Source: Paracentrotus lividus
Taxonomy: Eukaryota > Echinodermata > Echinoidea > Camarodonta > Echinidae
Direction: 5' to 3'
Assembly: GCA_940671915.1 (NCBI GenBank)
Contig: CALNVZ010002974.1
Span: 38,328,900-38,392,899, forward strand
Length of the DNA: 64,000 nucleotides
Part shown: in pieces, positions 47,306-59,110 of the stretch
Position numbering within the stretch: position 1 is the first letter of the stretch
Layout of the letters: each line of letters starts with the position of its first letter
Position numbers and translations under genes: made by a program
Notes under the pieces: model-generated
Database searches by the model: none
What the model was told of the DNA's origin: nothing
What the model saw: the letters and a program-made list of their open reading frames with translations, nothing else

Positions 47306-47391
47306 GAAATGGTGGTTTTAAAGAGAAATATTGTTAAATAAGAAAATTTTTTTTTTATCGTTATGATTTCTCTTCTGAAAACACTCTTGTC

Positions 47392-47433
47392 ATTATTACA
47401 CACCCAAATGAAAGGTTTTGGGTGTGTAATAAT
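47392..47433. repeat. Perfect 17-bp-stem hairpin
   Basis: ATTATTACACACCCAAA pairs exactly with TTTGGGTGTGTAATAAT across an 8-nt loop (TGAAAGGT). It stands 87 bp beyond the foldback MITE and is not part of its arms. It has no U-tract in a terminator arrangement and lies in an apparently gene-free region. Confidence 0.85.
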
Positions 47434-50383
47434 CTGTAAATTCTTTGTAAGCCTCATTGAGTGAGTCTCCTCCATATAAAGCGAGCTTGGACAGTTTATT
47501 CAGTTTGGAAATATGCTTGATGTGTTTCCTATATTAGGAGTCTCATTTTGAAAATGTAATTGATAATTGGAAGCCAACATTCATACCTCATGACCTAGAA
47601 AATAAGTTATTGCTTCTTCTAGCATTTTACTCATGCATTTTCATATATAGAAATATGATAATATGAATATTTTCCATTCAAAATCCTAGCAAACTTCAAT
47701 GTTTAGAAATCTTTTTTTGCTGTTTTCTTTACCATTTAATTTTTCATACTATTTAAATATCTTTTTGACTTCATGACTATTTTAATGGATAGACTAATAT
47801 GGATTTTATGTTTTATAAAAGATATCATAATTTATGCTCTTTAAACATTCGTACAACAATTCACATAAAAAAGACAATACATATTCACTTTGATATTCAA
47901 TTCATAGTTCACTGACCTAACTAACACATCCATTTTCTTTTCAACCCCTGTTTCAACTTTCTGAGCTCTATAGGGCCAACACCAATCCTTTGGATCAGAC
48001 TAGAATGAGATTACCATGGTAATGTTCTCCGCCTACCCAAATGTTGATGTGACATAAGCTGACCTGTGGTTGGTAAGTCTTCCCTGAATGTTTGAGATCA
48101 CAGGAACTCTGGGCTGAGAGGGGCAGACAGACCCCAGAGGCAGGGCTTTATTTAGGCTGGAGTTCAATGAACCTCATTTGGATTCGGGAGTAGGGGTCTA
48201 AGGGAGAGAGAGTGAGAGAGAGAGAGAGAGAGAAAGGGGTGAAAAGGAGATTGTGAGGAGAGAGAGAGAGAGAGAAGTAGAAAGAAAGAAAGACAGAAAG
48301 AGAGAGAGACCTAGAAAGGGATGGAGGAATGCTGGAGAAGAGAGAGAGAGAACAATTAGGCTTACTACAAAGAATTAACTCAGATAAGAAAGACATTGAA
48401 TATGATAGAACGAATAAAAGAGGAGAGGAGAGTTAGGGAGGAAGGATCATTTGAAATAGGTTAAAACTATTGGGCAGAGAGGGTAGTGGAGAAAGATGAA
48501 AAGAGAGAGGATGTTTTTAAGGTATGGGGGACCGAAATCATGATGTAGCCCTCTAGTGGAACAAGTTCTAGTGAAAACAAAAATAGGAATGGTACAGGAG
48601 AGGGTGAAAATCAGGAGAAACATAGCAAACAGATATGGAAAAAGAAAGAAACAGGGTTAGTACTAGTAGTAAAAGAGAGTGAGACCGAGACAGAATAATA
48701 GATGGAGAGAACAAAAAAATGTGGGATGCATGGACCCCATAGTTGGGAGTATTTGAGGATTATGTTTTCATTGCCAATTTCAACAAAGAGGCCTTAGGGT
48801 TATGTACTAAGCACTATGCTAATAGAACTGAGTAAACTGAGCCAAACGATAAGAAATAAATTTGATGATGGAAGGAAAGGACGGGGGAAACGATGGAGCT
48901 TTAAAAATAAAATTGAAAAGAATTTCTAGTTTCTACGGAAAAAATATGACCCCCTCTTGTTTGTGTTCTCGAGGCCTCTTTGCCTCCAAGTTGATTTCAG
49001 ATGGATTTTACAAATAGCATCTTCAGGGAATATGGCTCTTATGGGAAATGCCCCGCTATTTAAAGATTTTCTTTGGCACATTTCCATTCAGTGATACAAG
49101 TAGGAAGCACACTACATCCCTCTCTCTCCCTGTCTATCTCTTTCTATTTCTATTCTTTCAATTCCCCCTTCTCTGTCTCTCTTTTTCTCTCTGTTTGTGT
49201 ATAATGTCTTCTGATATTTGTGTGCCTTTACACTTTTCTTGACGTATGGTTGATCAGCCGATTTGCACAAAATTCGCACATGACCACCACATACGAAATA
49301 GAATAAGATATAGATAAAGAGCTTGTTGCAAAAGGTGAAGGTCCACTTCTGTTTGTTATTTGTTTGTTATTTCTCCCACTTACCAATACTGTTATAAACT
49401 GATTTTTTTTTGTAGCCATTTAAAAAAATATATTTCGATAGGAATTTTAAGTTTTCTTTGGTATTCTGATAGATGTACCTGAACTCAATACATTCAGACC
49501 AAGTGAATCTAATTTGATGAAAATTGGATCTAACTCCTTTTGCAAGAGAGCTCTTCATTTATGATACATGAGGGATGTTATTCTTTGTGTTTTATTTAAA
49601 AATGATCTCTGGAGAGCCTGTAGACTGTACATACAGCAAAGGAGATTATAGGAGACAAGCCCAGTCCAGTCTTAGGTAGTTCCTTGACATAATATATGTC
49701 TCTGCATTTCACAGTCATCAGGCCTTTCTCCAACTCTCCAGAGGAAAGGTCTATATTGAAATCCTAATATTCAATTCTATTGCTAAATTCCTTCCTAAAT
49801 TTAGTGGTAGTGGGGTCAAAAACCAGTGCCCTCGGTTTACCCCCGTCCACCTTTTCACATCCACCTGTACTCTTATACTCCAATCATTGTAATTCATCAT
49901 TCTGACCCCCTTACCACCCAATCAGCTGAGCTTAATCCTTCCCAAACCCCCAACTCATGATCCACTCTAAATCTCCTAATCAAATTTGTATAGATTGAAA
50001 GTATACCGTTACATATAACCATGCAACTGAAATGGGCATGGACCCAATATATACATGTTACTTTAAACATCCAACATAGATCATATCGCCAGGAGAGAAT
50101 CAAGGGGGATTTATGTCTCTTTAAAAATAAAAGTATATGAATGTATGCCTATATGGTTCTGACATTTTCAAAATAAAAGTATCAGGTTTTTGAAGATTAA
50201 TATTCTTAGGTAAAGCAAGTGTGATGAAAGCAATAGCCCTGTGATTTGTATTCTCAACCTTTTATTGTATACCATATCGGTTTTTGGTGCAAACAATGTG
50301 GGCTTAAATAACTTTTATATGATATGATCCCAGACTAGCAAGAAATCCAAGAGATATGGGACTATATAACTTGTGTATATCAT
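47434..50383. other. Gene-free AT-rich DNA
   Basis: No gene or RNA is supported. CTCTGGAGAG at about 49609 and CTCTCCAGAG at about 49733 form a distant inverted pair, too short to interpret. Confidence 0.55.
48202..48350. repeat. GA microsatellite cluster
   Basis: Long GA tracts at about 48203-48233 and 48259-48275 are linked to AAAG/GAAA runs and another GA tract near 48340-48350. The minus-strand frame over this stretch is a serine/leucine low-complexity translation. Confidence 0.95.
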
Positions 50384-50743
50384 ACATGCCAAGTCTCACG
50401 CATCTTGCGTGAGAATCACGCATTTCAGGTCCGTCTCACGATCTCATGCAGAACACCCCATTTCTCACGCAAAATGAGAAAAAGTAGCATTATTATAGAT
50501 TTTTTTACCATTTTGGAGTCTCAAAACCCTAAATATCGGCAGTTTTGTCGCGCATCAGTTGCAAGTGCGATCGTTATATGCAAGATAGCTTACTACTAGA
50601 AACGTGTGTAGCGTGCGCGCGCCTCTTTTGTGTACAAATTACTATTGCGCGTGCGCACATGTGGTAACGTGCGCCGCGTGCGCACCGCTTTCAAACACGA
50701 TGTGAATGATCTCACGCAAATTTTTTTTTTTAACTTGGCATGT
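50384..50743. mobile_element. 360-bp element, ACATGCCAAGT TIRs and TCTCACGCA boxes
   Basis: ACATGCCAAGT (50384-50394) and ACTTGGCATGT (50733-50743) are perfect 11-bp terminal inverted repeats. Directly inside the left end is a perfect hairpin TCTCACGCA-TCT-TGCGTGAGA. Further boxes are ATCACGCAT, TCTCACGATC, TTCTCACGCAAAA and ATCTCACGCAAAT. The middle (50601-50690) is CpG-rich alternating purine-pyrimidine (GTGCGCGCGCC, TGCGCGTGCGCAC). No target duplication could be fixed and no coding frame is present. Confidence 0.78.
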
Positions 50744-52059
50744 CTGGTATATTAGGGACACCGGAGTGTATATCAATAATTTTTTTTGACTTCTCTTCTC
50801 TTTTATTCTTCCTTATCACCCACTCTTAATCGTAAACGTCAAACTGATTAATGCTCTTTGATTTCTTATGTCATTTTTTTTCACATTTGAATAATTTATG
50901 TGTATTGCATTTTCTTGTATGCCTTTCATTGTATGTTGGAACCTGGTATTGGCCTTTAAATTCATCCAAAAGACTGTGACATTTGACCCATTAACAATTT
51001 TAGTTTTATTCTTCTCTTTTTCTACAGATCATCTTCATAAGATGTGGACTCAGAGGGAGAGGGTAATTATAAGCGATTTGTTATGTAACTCATCGAAATC
51101 AGTTCTTATTGATTAGAATATCAGATGTAAGTGTTTAGCTGGTCATTTGCAACTAGGAGATGGATCTAGGGCATTTATGGTGCAAATAATAATTGGCTCT
51201 ACTTAATATTCTGACTACTTCACAAAGCTAATTAGCTATGAAAACCATTGGATGAACATTGCATTTCATGCAAAATTGGTTTTAGAATTAATGATGTTAT
51301 TTTCACAAAGTACATTTATAGCACACACGTACTTGTACGGAAAGTTAAATCCTATTCTATATTTCATAGAGATGGAACTCGAAGAATATCTTTCACTAGA
51401 GTTACATTGTTTGATAAGGTATACTATTTTTGCATGTTAAAGTTTTTATTTTAGTGTTTGCTTTGAAATGTTGTATCATAAAAAGGCAATAAATTACAAT
51501 TGAATTCCTTGTATTTCCAATGTGAACTGAAAGCCTTTTACAATAATTAATAATCAATAAAATATACAACATTGAAACTTGCAAAACAGTGTCATGAAGC
51601 TGATAACTATCTGCAAATCTGGACTATTTTAGTCATGTGAGCTAGGGGAGAAAGAGAGAGAAAGTTTGGTGAGATAGATATGTGCCATGTAATGCACTCT
51701 AAAAGAAATGATAGGATGGAATGGAAGAGAGAGAGAGTCCCCTTACAAGAGCCCAGTAGTGACAGCATTTTTTTTTTTTAAGGTGGAAAGCGCAGTCACT
51801 CCTTACCCCATCTACACTTTTCCAACCTTTCCGCCCTTTGTGTTTTTAGATTTTAGAGTGAGAAAATAATGTTCGGAAAATCTTCAGAGAAGGGTTTGTG
51901 AGGACAAAATGGGAGTCAAAATGGGAGTAAATGAAAATAAATGGGTGGATAAGAGGAGATACGAAAGGGGGATTGAGAGAAAAGGAGAACTCAAGGGGGA
52001 TAAGGAGAGGGAGGCTCATGTATTGATAGATACGCAAACATAGGAAGAGAGAAAAAGTG

Positions 52060-52130
52060 TGTGAGAGAGAGAGAGAAAGAGGGAGAGAGAGATGGAGAGA
52101 GAGAGAGATGGAGAGATGGAGAGAAGGAAG
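52060..52130. repeat. GA / GATGGAGA microsatellite
   Basis: GTGTGTGAGAGAGA grades into GA repeats and then GATGGAGAGA units. The surrounding 350 bp are also strongly purine-biased. Confidence 0.9.
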
Positions 52131-52179
52131 TCCAAGCATTGAAGGGGAGAGGAAGAAATGGGAGTTTGAGAAAGCTCTG

Positions 52180-52500
52180 ACAAGAAAAGGAAGGGTATGA
52201 GAGGTGTGAGAGAATTCTGAGGGAGGGTTGTGAGTGAGACAAATATGGGGAGCTGGGGCAGAGAATGAGAGAGAAGATGGTGTTGAAATTGGTTGGTATA
52301 GAACCCTTTCTTCCATCATGAATATGTTATCATCAGTCTAGGCAAGAAAGGGAAGGATAAGAAGAGGTATGTGGAAAGTGTGATAGAAATCTGGGGGGGG
52401 GTTTTGAGAGAGAAAGATGGTAACTGGGGAACATAGATGGAGAGAGATAGATGGTGTTGAAATTGGTTGGTATAGAAGCCTTTCTTCCATCATGTTATCA
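52180..52500. repeat. Two-copy tandem duplication, offset 174 bp
   Basis: CAAGAAAAGGAAGGGTATGA (52180) and CAAGAAAGGGAAGGATAAGA (52344) open the two units. The best conserved part, GATGGTGTTGAAATTGGTTG, starts at 52276 and 52450 and continues through TATAGAA(C/G)CCTTTCTTCC and ATCATG...TTATCATCA. The second copy has lost a few bases and gained a G9 run. The offset is a multiple of three, but the sequence is purine simple repeat and not coding. Confidence 0.85.
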
Positions 52501-53817
52501 TCACTCTATTGCCTTACATTGATGGATGGATATGATGTAACTGAGAACTGAGTTCAAAGCTATGGTATTGCAACAAGGCATGTATGTCAGTGAGAGTCAA
52601 TTATCATCATTCATTCATTCACCCACCCCACATGCCCCCTCCACTAACGCTGGTATAGGTATATTTCTAGTAAGTATGCACACCAATGTTTAGCGGGGGG
52701 GGGGGGGGTCACATGCCCTAAATGTTTCTTTTAAAAGGAGAATTTCTTTCTTTCTTTCCCACTATGCTATAGAATCCAGTATGCCTATGTGTTATACATA
52801 ATATTGGAAAAAGTAAGAGATTATCTATATACTTGTACATATTTGATCAACTGTCTTTCACCTTCAAAATTAGAACAATAAAAATTATTTTATTAAATTT
52901 ATGTAATTACAGGGTATTTTACATTTATGAATATTATAAACATCATTGTTTCATAAATTAATAAATATAATTATTGGAGTGAATGGAATCGAATATATAC
53001 ATGCTCAATGTTTCAGTTCCTTTTCTTAGTTGCTCATATAATGTTCTTTATCAAGTTCATTTAGTCCATGTGTGTGATGTTTCATATAGGTAGCTTGATC
53101 CTAATGGTATGTTGAGGTCTGAGATATGACATGTTAGTACTGCTGCACATGATGTTATGTGACATTGAAAACTTTCTACACCATCTACATTGCAAACACT
53201 ACATATGGATGTAGGAATCTGTTAACATTGCCAGTACTCACGGCATGAGTCTGCATAGTAAGATTAAAGCGCTGTTTATAATATTATTTTAAAAAAACAA
53301 CCTTAAAACATAGTTTAAGCTGGTCACTCTAACAACAAAGTTTAAAATTTTTGAAATGTCGAAATTTCAAACAATGAAGATACAAATTTCATTTGAAGTC
53401 AGATTTTCATCATTGGTAAAATTTTATCAATGTTGGTTAAAAATTAAAACTGTGTAGTTAAAGTGATTGGGTTGAATAACGTTTTAAGTTCTTTAAAAAA
53501 TTGTTTTTTTTTTACAGTGTGGTTAGACCCAGCTTTCCATACACATGATACAAGGAATCCAAGAGATGAAAATGGTTTATAATTATATGATATAACATTT
53601 GTGACAAATTTGTCTACTCATGTGAAATTATAATATGTAAATTACTGTATTTTTGTAATGTTTGAAGCTTTTTGAATCCTTAAAAACAAAATAAAAATTT
53701 CAGGAGTTTTAATTGTCATCCTGACACAATACTTTAGTTTGAGATATTTTTTGTATTTACCAGGATGTCATGCTCACCTATCTGTGATGAATTTTTTGTT
53801 ATCAATTTTGTTTGACG

Positions 53818-54060
53818 GGCTGTGCACCACACTCAAGCAGCTGAAATGGTAGAAGATTCCATCCCGTGTGGACAGACCTGCAGAAGAACTAATCCCCATG
53901 CCCAGACAGCTGATATGCCAAATGAAATTCAGAGCACAGGGGCTGTGCACCACACTGAAATGACTGAAATGGTAGAAGATTCCACCCGTGTGGACAGACC
54001 TCAAGAAGAACTAATCCCCATGCCCAGACAGCTGATATGCCAAATGAAATTCAGAGCACA
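53818..54060. repeat. Two-copy tandem duplication, offset 123 bp
   Basis: GGCTGTGCACCACACT begins at 53818 and 53941. Both copies carry AAATGGTAGAAGATTCCA, GTGTGGACAGACCT, GAACTAATCCCCATGCCCAG, ACAGCTGATATGCC and AAATGAAATTCAGAGCACA. The offset is a multiple of three, but copy 1 has extra bases (CCATCCCGTG versus CCACCCGTG), so the frame shifts between them. A 97-codon plus-strand frame (53822-54115) covers both copies in different frames, which argues against selection on a protein. It may be a decayed gene or element fragment. Confidence 0.9.
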
Positions 54061-54114
54061 TGTTTGCACTTGTAAATGCAGCCGGAATTCAAGAATGAGA
54101 CGAAGGGATAAGTG

Positions 54115-54234
54115 AAGATGGGAGATGAAGAGAAGAACCAAAGATGGGAGATGAAGAGAAGAACCAAAGATGGAAGATGAGAGAGAAGAACCAAAGAAGG
54201 AAGATGAGAAAGAAGAACCAAAGATGAAAAATGA
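54115..54234. repeat. Minisatellite, four 26-27-bp units
   Basis: Units at 54115-54140, 54141-54166, 54167-54193 and 54194-54220 share AAGATGGGAGATGAAGAG and AAGAACCA; the first two are identical, the last two are 27 bp with one extra base. A partial fifth unit runs to 54234. It begins 54 bp after the 123-bp duplication. The changing unit length breaks any reading frame. Confidence 0.92.
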
Positions 54235-54672
54235 ACAGTGAAGAAGAATTAGAATGTCAGCTGGTCAGCTGGTCTATTTTTAGGTGGAAGTGATAAGTAA
54301 AAAAGAGTAAAATAGTAGGGATAATTTTTGTAAAGAGAAACCAATGAAACGTAAAGGAATTTACACCGTTGGGAAGTTAAATAGACAATTAATTTATTCA
54401 TTGGAGACAAATGAATAAATTAATTGTCTATAAAAACCAATGAGTTTCCACATTTAATTGCATCTAAGGATGGGCGATGCCCATGACTAGGCCTATATGA
54501 AAAGCAAAGAAAAATCAGATTTGCATGATGATGTTAATAATAATAATAATGAATTTATATAGTGCCATGATCATCTGTCTAGTTAAACTATGCCGAGGTG
54601 CATTGTAAAATAATACAAAATGTGTTGACAAATATAATTGATACCATCAAAACATCATTGGGGGAAGACAGT
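54235..54672. other. Gene-free AT-rich DNA
   Basis: No gene is supported. Apart from the hairpin listed separately there is an (AAT)n stretch near 54535-54551. Confidence 0.6.
54382..54430. repeat. Perfect 21-bp-stem hairpin
   Basis: Positions 54382-54402 (starting TAGACAATTAATTTATTC) pair without mismatch with 54410-54430 across a 7-nt loop, GGAGACA. Outside it GTTGGGAAGTTAA and TAAAAACCAATG allow weaker pairing, giving a possible stem-loop of about 100 nt. The stem is very AT-rich, so a chance or small-MITE origin is as likely as a structured RNA. Confidence 0.85.
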
Positions 54673-54870
54673 GAAGGATCCAGGCGGGGTTGCAATGGGA
54701 ATTCGCCCCCTCTATTTTTTTTAGAATTGCTCATTGAACAGAGGCCCTGTATTATAGTATACATGTTAATGAAATTGTAACTTTTGAAATTACCTTTTGG
54801 CGCCCCCTTTACTTTCAAATTTTCTGTGTGCACCCCCCTCAGTGTTCCCAAATAGTGGATCCACCACTGG
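54673..54870. mobile_element. GGATCC-ended MITE-like repeat
   Basis: GAAGGATCCAGGCGGGG on the left and AGTGGATCCACCACTGG on the right both carry GGATCCA in inverted positions. CGCCCCCTCTATTTTTT and GGCGCCCCCTTTACTTTC repeat inside. The style matches the GGATCCAG-ended repeats at 10.65 and 40.2 kb, so a common family is plausible. Confidence 0.55.
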
Positions 54871-54911
54871 AAATTGACAGAGAGAGAGAGAGAGAGAGAC
54901 AGGGGGGGGGG
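54871..54911. repeat. (GA)n microsatellite followed by a G9 run
   Basis: Eleven or so GA units (54880-54899) end in CAGGGGGGGGG. The minus-strand frame across it is serine/leucine low-complexity. Confidence 0.95.
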
Positions 54912-56282
54912 ATAGACATAATATAGATGGAGGGAAATTAAGTGATGACATATTATCCTGCATTTTCCCACCCAATTATAAAGTCAGATTACTTCCCACC
55001 AGTGAATGAAAATCCGTTAAATTGCTCCAATATTTGCAAATGGATTACTGCTGTTCTAGGTATAGAAATGGGAAAGTATTTGCATTGTAACCACATACTA
55101 CCCTATTAATATGAACAGTGCATACAGGGATTAATTGTAGTTATGCGGTACATGGTGTAATTACCTGGATGGGAAAAGTTGATTCTCTCTCTTGGCTTTT
55201 GGATGGACATGCATGAATGGGGCTTAGTTCATTCTGGTAACTGTCATTTTCTACCATAATGAGTTCCAGTAGCTACCTTTGGATTCCCAATACAAATGAA
55301 CTAATATGATGCTGTCAATTTCACTGTATTTTATCTACTTTTTCCTCACATAATGCCTACCGACTGAAAAAGACTTAAAATCGCAAAATTGCCAGCTCGC
55401 CACAGAACGTGCGTTCACCCGGGTCTCGCCAGCTCTCTTCTTCGACCGCTAGTCTCGTTTCGGCCACCACTTGACGAGGAATATGGCCAAGTCACAGGGC
55501 CTTGCCAAAAGGCTAAGTATTAGCAATCATTGTGCTTGTTTTTCCAATCCGAATTGACTACTGAAATGCAATTGTTTAAAAACTGAAAACCCCAGAAACA
55601 ACAGTTAATTTGAATTTTTGTGACCATTAACCAAAAATGGGGTGCCAAATCCATCAAAAAATGTCCTCTCGAAATTTAGTGTTTTTACGTATAGTAAAAC
55701 ATCACTTGATAAACAATGTTTTTGTCTGTAAGAACACTTGTACATATGCAACAAACTTGTAATGTTTACCTCGCCCACATCCACTTATTTTTCAGACAGT
55801 TCACGTTGCAATGCTGGAAAACCACGTTCCGTCAAAGAGCGTCCTCTTCAAAAAATGAAGCAATTGACTTTGCGTGTAATAAAAATTTTTGAACCCCAAT
55901 AGAAAATAAGTTGGTTACCTTATGCCTCAAAATTTAAAAGCAATATCATTTCACTTGTCTAGAGCACATAGACAAAAATTGAGGAAAAACAAAAAACAAA
56001 AAAAAATTCTGCAATTTAATAGACTGAGTCTGTTTTAAAAAATGAAAAAAGTCTTTTATTACAGGAAATTTGCAAAGTTTCATATCCCATTTACCACTTT
56101 TTTGTAATTTTACTGCAAATTATGCAGTAAGATTGTCGGGTGTTCTAGAGACTCTGCTGCAGGAACTAGGAGAAATTTAGCAGTGCTAATTGTAAAACAA
56201 CCCGTAATGTAAATTCATTAATTGTTCATTTAGATATGAAAATATTTTTATCTTGTGTTATGATCAAGCAACACTTTTCCAC

Positions 56283-56366
56283 ATCTACCCCACCCCCTCT
56301 CTTTCTCTCTCTCTCCCTCTCCTTCTCCATCTCCATCTCCCTCCTTCCCTCCCTCTCTTTCTCCCC
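56283..56366. repeat. Pyrimidine tract (CT)n
   Basis: Almost uninterrupted C/T for about 80 bp, with CTCTCTC and CTCCATCTCC runs. Confidence 0.92.
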
Positions 56367-56692
56367 ATAATGCTCCCATCTAGTCTCTTTCCAATTTTCA
56401 TTATTCCGGTCACTATGGAAGACGTTCACCAACACTCTAGTAGAATTAGGCAAACCGCTCAAATGTCATGCACCGCCTTCACTTTCATTTCATCAGTCAA
56501 TAGACCTTCTTGGGATGGTAAATAGTACAGAGGCCAGTCAGGGAGAATGGCTACCTCTTTCTTGTCACATCTCATTTCTTTATTTCCTAACAGCATTCAA
56601 TAAAAAAACCAGTGGAATTTGCTTTTCCCAGATCCAATCACTCTCTTCAAATCTGGGAATGCATCACCTCCGAGCAACCCTTTTCCTCTCGA

Positions 56693-57063
56693 TCTCGCCT
56701 CCCTTTTTTTTTTTTTCTTCTTTCTTTCTTCTTCTTCTTTTCTTGTATTTTGTTCTTTCTTTTCTTTTCATCCCCCTCTCCTTTCCTCCACTCTTGTTCC
56801 CCACCACTTCGCACACGACACTCTCTCTTCTCTCTCTCTCTCTCTCTCCCCCTCTCTCTGTCCCTGCCCCCCCTCTCTCTCTCTCTGGTGTGTTTATCCC
56901 CTCCATCTCCCTCTATGTTGTGTATTTTTGCCAAATTGTGTTTATTCTTCATTATCTATCCATCTCTCCCCCCCCCCCCCGCCATTTTTTTTTCTCTCTC
57001 TCTCCTTGTTTCTCTTTCTCTATATCTCTCTCTCCCTCCCCCACACACACGCACACACACCTT
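56693..57063. repeat. Long pyrimidine tract ending in (CA)n
   Basis: About 370 bp in which nearly all bases are C or T: T12, CTT runs, (CT)n at 56820-56850 and 56872-56886, C12 at about 56969-56980, T9, further (CT)n, and (CA)n with one G at 57042-57060. It has polypurine/polypyrimidine mirror-like character capable of triplex formation in principle. Confidence 0.95.
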
Positions 57064-58606
57064 CACATACACAACATCTGTTCATCAGCAATCATAAGAA
57101 AGACATGTGATTATCTTCTTAAATGTAAGAGTGTAGCTTTCAAAAGGGTATATTTCTATGATTTCCAAATTACTTTTAACATGTATCCTCAATCATGTCA
57201 ATAATTTAAACAGTTGCTCATTCTCATTTTTGCTTGGTTCATTCAAAATTCATTTTCCTTTTTTTTTTTTTTTTTGCTTGTATTTATCTCAAAGTAGTTC
57301 TGTATCCTAATTTTGTATTGGCTATGTTTCCGTTCATGATACAGCCCACTTACTTTAGCTAGTTTGATTTCTGTAACATATCTTTTCTTTTGGGGGATGG
57401 GAGTCATTGGTTCTAAATTGCATGTTATTGTTGTTGAATAACGCTAAACTTTATGTTAATTCATCATGCAGCTCAGAGAATGAGGCCAACTGATTTCCCG
57501 TTAAATGAAACTCAATCAGAATAGATGTAAAATACCACTCTTCATGAAGCTCCTTCTTTCTATGTAAGTTCATATTTTAATCGTGCCATCCAGGCATTCC
57601 AGATCCCCAAGGCAAAAAAAAAAAAGTACTTTTTTCCTCATTTTCACGACCCATTTCGCTCTGTTTTTCCAAAATATCACTTCCCCTCGACTTCCCACAT
57701 TATGTTGAGGGAATAAACACACCCAGGAAATAAAGACGAACAGACGAGCATGTCAATTTTTCCGTGTTCGATCGCCCTTAAATCTGTCACAAACTTAATC
57801 AGTCATTTCAAGTAGACAACCTGGAGAGTCAAATCAAAAAAAGAGGGGGAAAAAAGGAAAAAGATGCGAAAATCGAAAGTTCAATTTTTACGGGTGATCT
57901 ACATTCACAGAAAGGGAAAGTGCTTTACATAATTGCAACGAGAGTTTAATCATGTTATTCCTATATTTTTCACTGAAATTCTAAGTTACGCCTACCATTT
58001 TCTACTTTCGAAAATGTGTTGTTTTTCAGGCTGGTGTCACCAATTTGATGAATTGAATAAACATGTTTTGAATTAACGCTTTCATATAGTATTATTGTCC
58101 ACTCTTTCAAAATAAGTCAGCATAAATTATGATCTACTTGAGCGACATAAAACTGTTTAGTAATAATTGTGTCCACAACCATTATGTCCGCAATATATTG
58201 ATAATAATGAAAATAAATTATCATGTCTATGTCACCGTTCGTACTCAATATTATTTGATTTATTCCTTGTTTTTTCAGATCTTGTTTTTTTTTAATTTTC
58301 TTAACAAAGGCCTACGTGTAGAGGAAGCATATGTTATGTTATTGTAATATATAATATATAAATAAAGGAAATAAATCAACTGAATTGTATCCAGTTAATG
58401 TTCAAGTTGTAGTTTCTTATTTTATCTCGACCGTAGTCATTTCATAACGTATAATTTTCACTTTTTTATAAATAAAAAAATTCACTTACTGGGTCAGCTA
58501 TGTCATTGAGGTTTAAATAAATTTAGAAGTTTCTGCAATCGGATAGTGGTAGTAAATCTAATAACTCCATATTAATTTCAAAGTCCCTTAAAACTTAGAA
58601 TATATT

Positions 58607-58828
58607 TGAACGCCCTTTTGCCTTCACCCATCCTCTACCCTCGCCCCCTCTCTCTTCTCTTCCCCCCTCTCTCTTCCATATGGTCCCTCCCCTCCTCCCC
58701 TCCCTTTCTTCTTCCTTCTTTTCTTTTCTTCCCCTTCCCTCATCATCTCTCTCTGCTTTCTATCTATCCTTTATCTCCTTCCTTTTTCAATTGCTCCCTT
58801 TCCCTTCTCTCTTCTCCCATCATTAGGG
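58607..58828. repeat. Pyrimidine-rich tract
   Basis: About 220 bp dominated by CCCTC, TTCCTTC, TCTCTC words with few purines, ending near GGGTCTGAGACCC, a short perfect palindrome at 58827-58839. Not coding. Confidence 0.88.
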
Positions 58829-59045
58829 TCTGAGACCCATCGTGATTGCCCTTGACATCGAGGCTCTGATAGGAAAAAAAAAAGTGGTAATAAGACTCCA
58901 TGGGAGTAATGGATTGATGTTGTGTTTTTGCACTCGGTATATGCCTTTTTCTGTTTTACTGTATTTGCGGAAAACTGAGGCAAGCAAACCGAGCGAAGGT
59001 ATATAATAGAGTTATATTAATTAGGAAAGGATGCAGGGAGCAACG

Positions 59046-59110
59046 AAAAGAGAGAGGGAGAGGGGCGCGCGAAAGAGTGAGAGAGAGAGAGGGGGGGGAG
59101 ATGGGGGAGG
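59046..59110. repeat. Purine tract (GA)n with GCGCGCG
   Basis: GA repeats around a GGGGCGCGCGAAAG interruption, followed by a G8 run. The minus-strand frames over it are artefactual. Confidence 0.9.

Larger units (their letters stand above)
50744..53817. other. Gene-free DNA with purine tracts
   Basis: No gene or RNA is supported. Apart from the purine tract and duplication listed separately, there is a T11 run near 51769-51779 and a G13 run at about 52695-52707. Frames of 157 and 83 codons on the minus strand (51846-52319, 51991-52242) are translations of GA/CT simple sequence. Confidence 0.55.

Noticed and set aside
47392-47433. Transcription terminator hairpin
   Set aside because: The context is eukaryotic and gene-free, and no T tract follows the stem.
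51846-52319. 157-codon minus-strand frame
   Set aside because: It translates a GA-rich microsatellite region and a tandem duplication; low-complexity Ser/Leu/Pro/His content and no domain.
56515-57204. Longest open frame of the window (229 codons, plus strand), with overlapping 161- and 163-codon frames
   Set aside because: All three lie in the same CT/T/C-rich tract and consist of Ser, Leu, Phe and Pro runs. Absence of stops in a pyrimidine tract is expected, and three frames open at once argues against coding.
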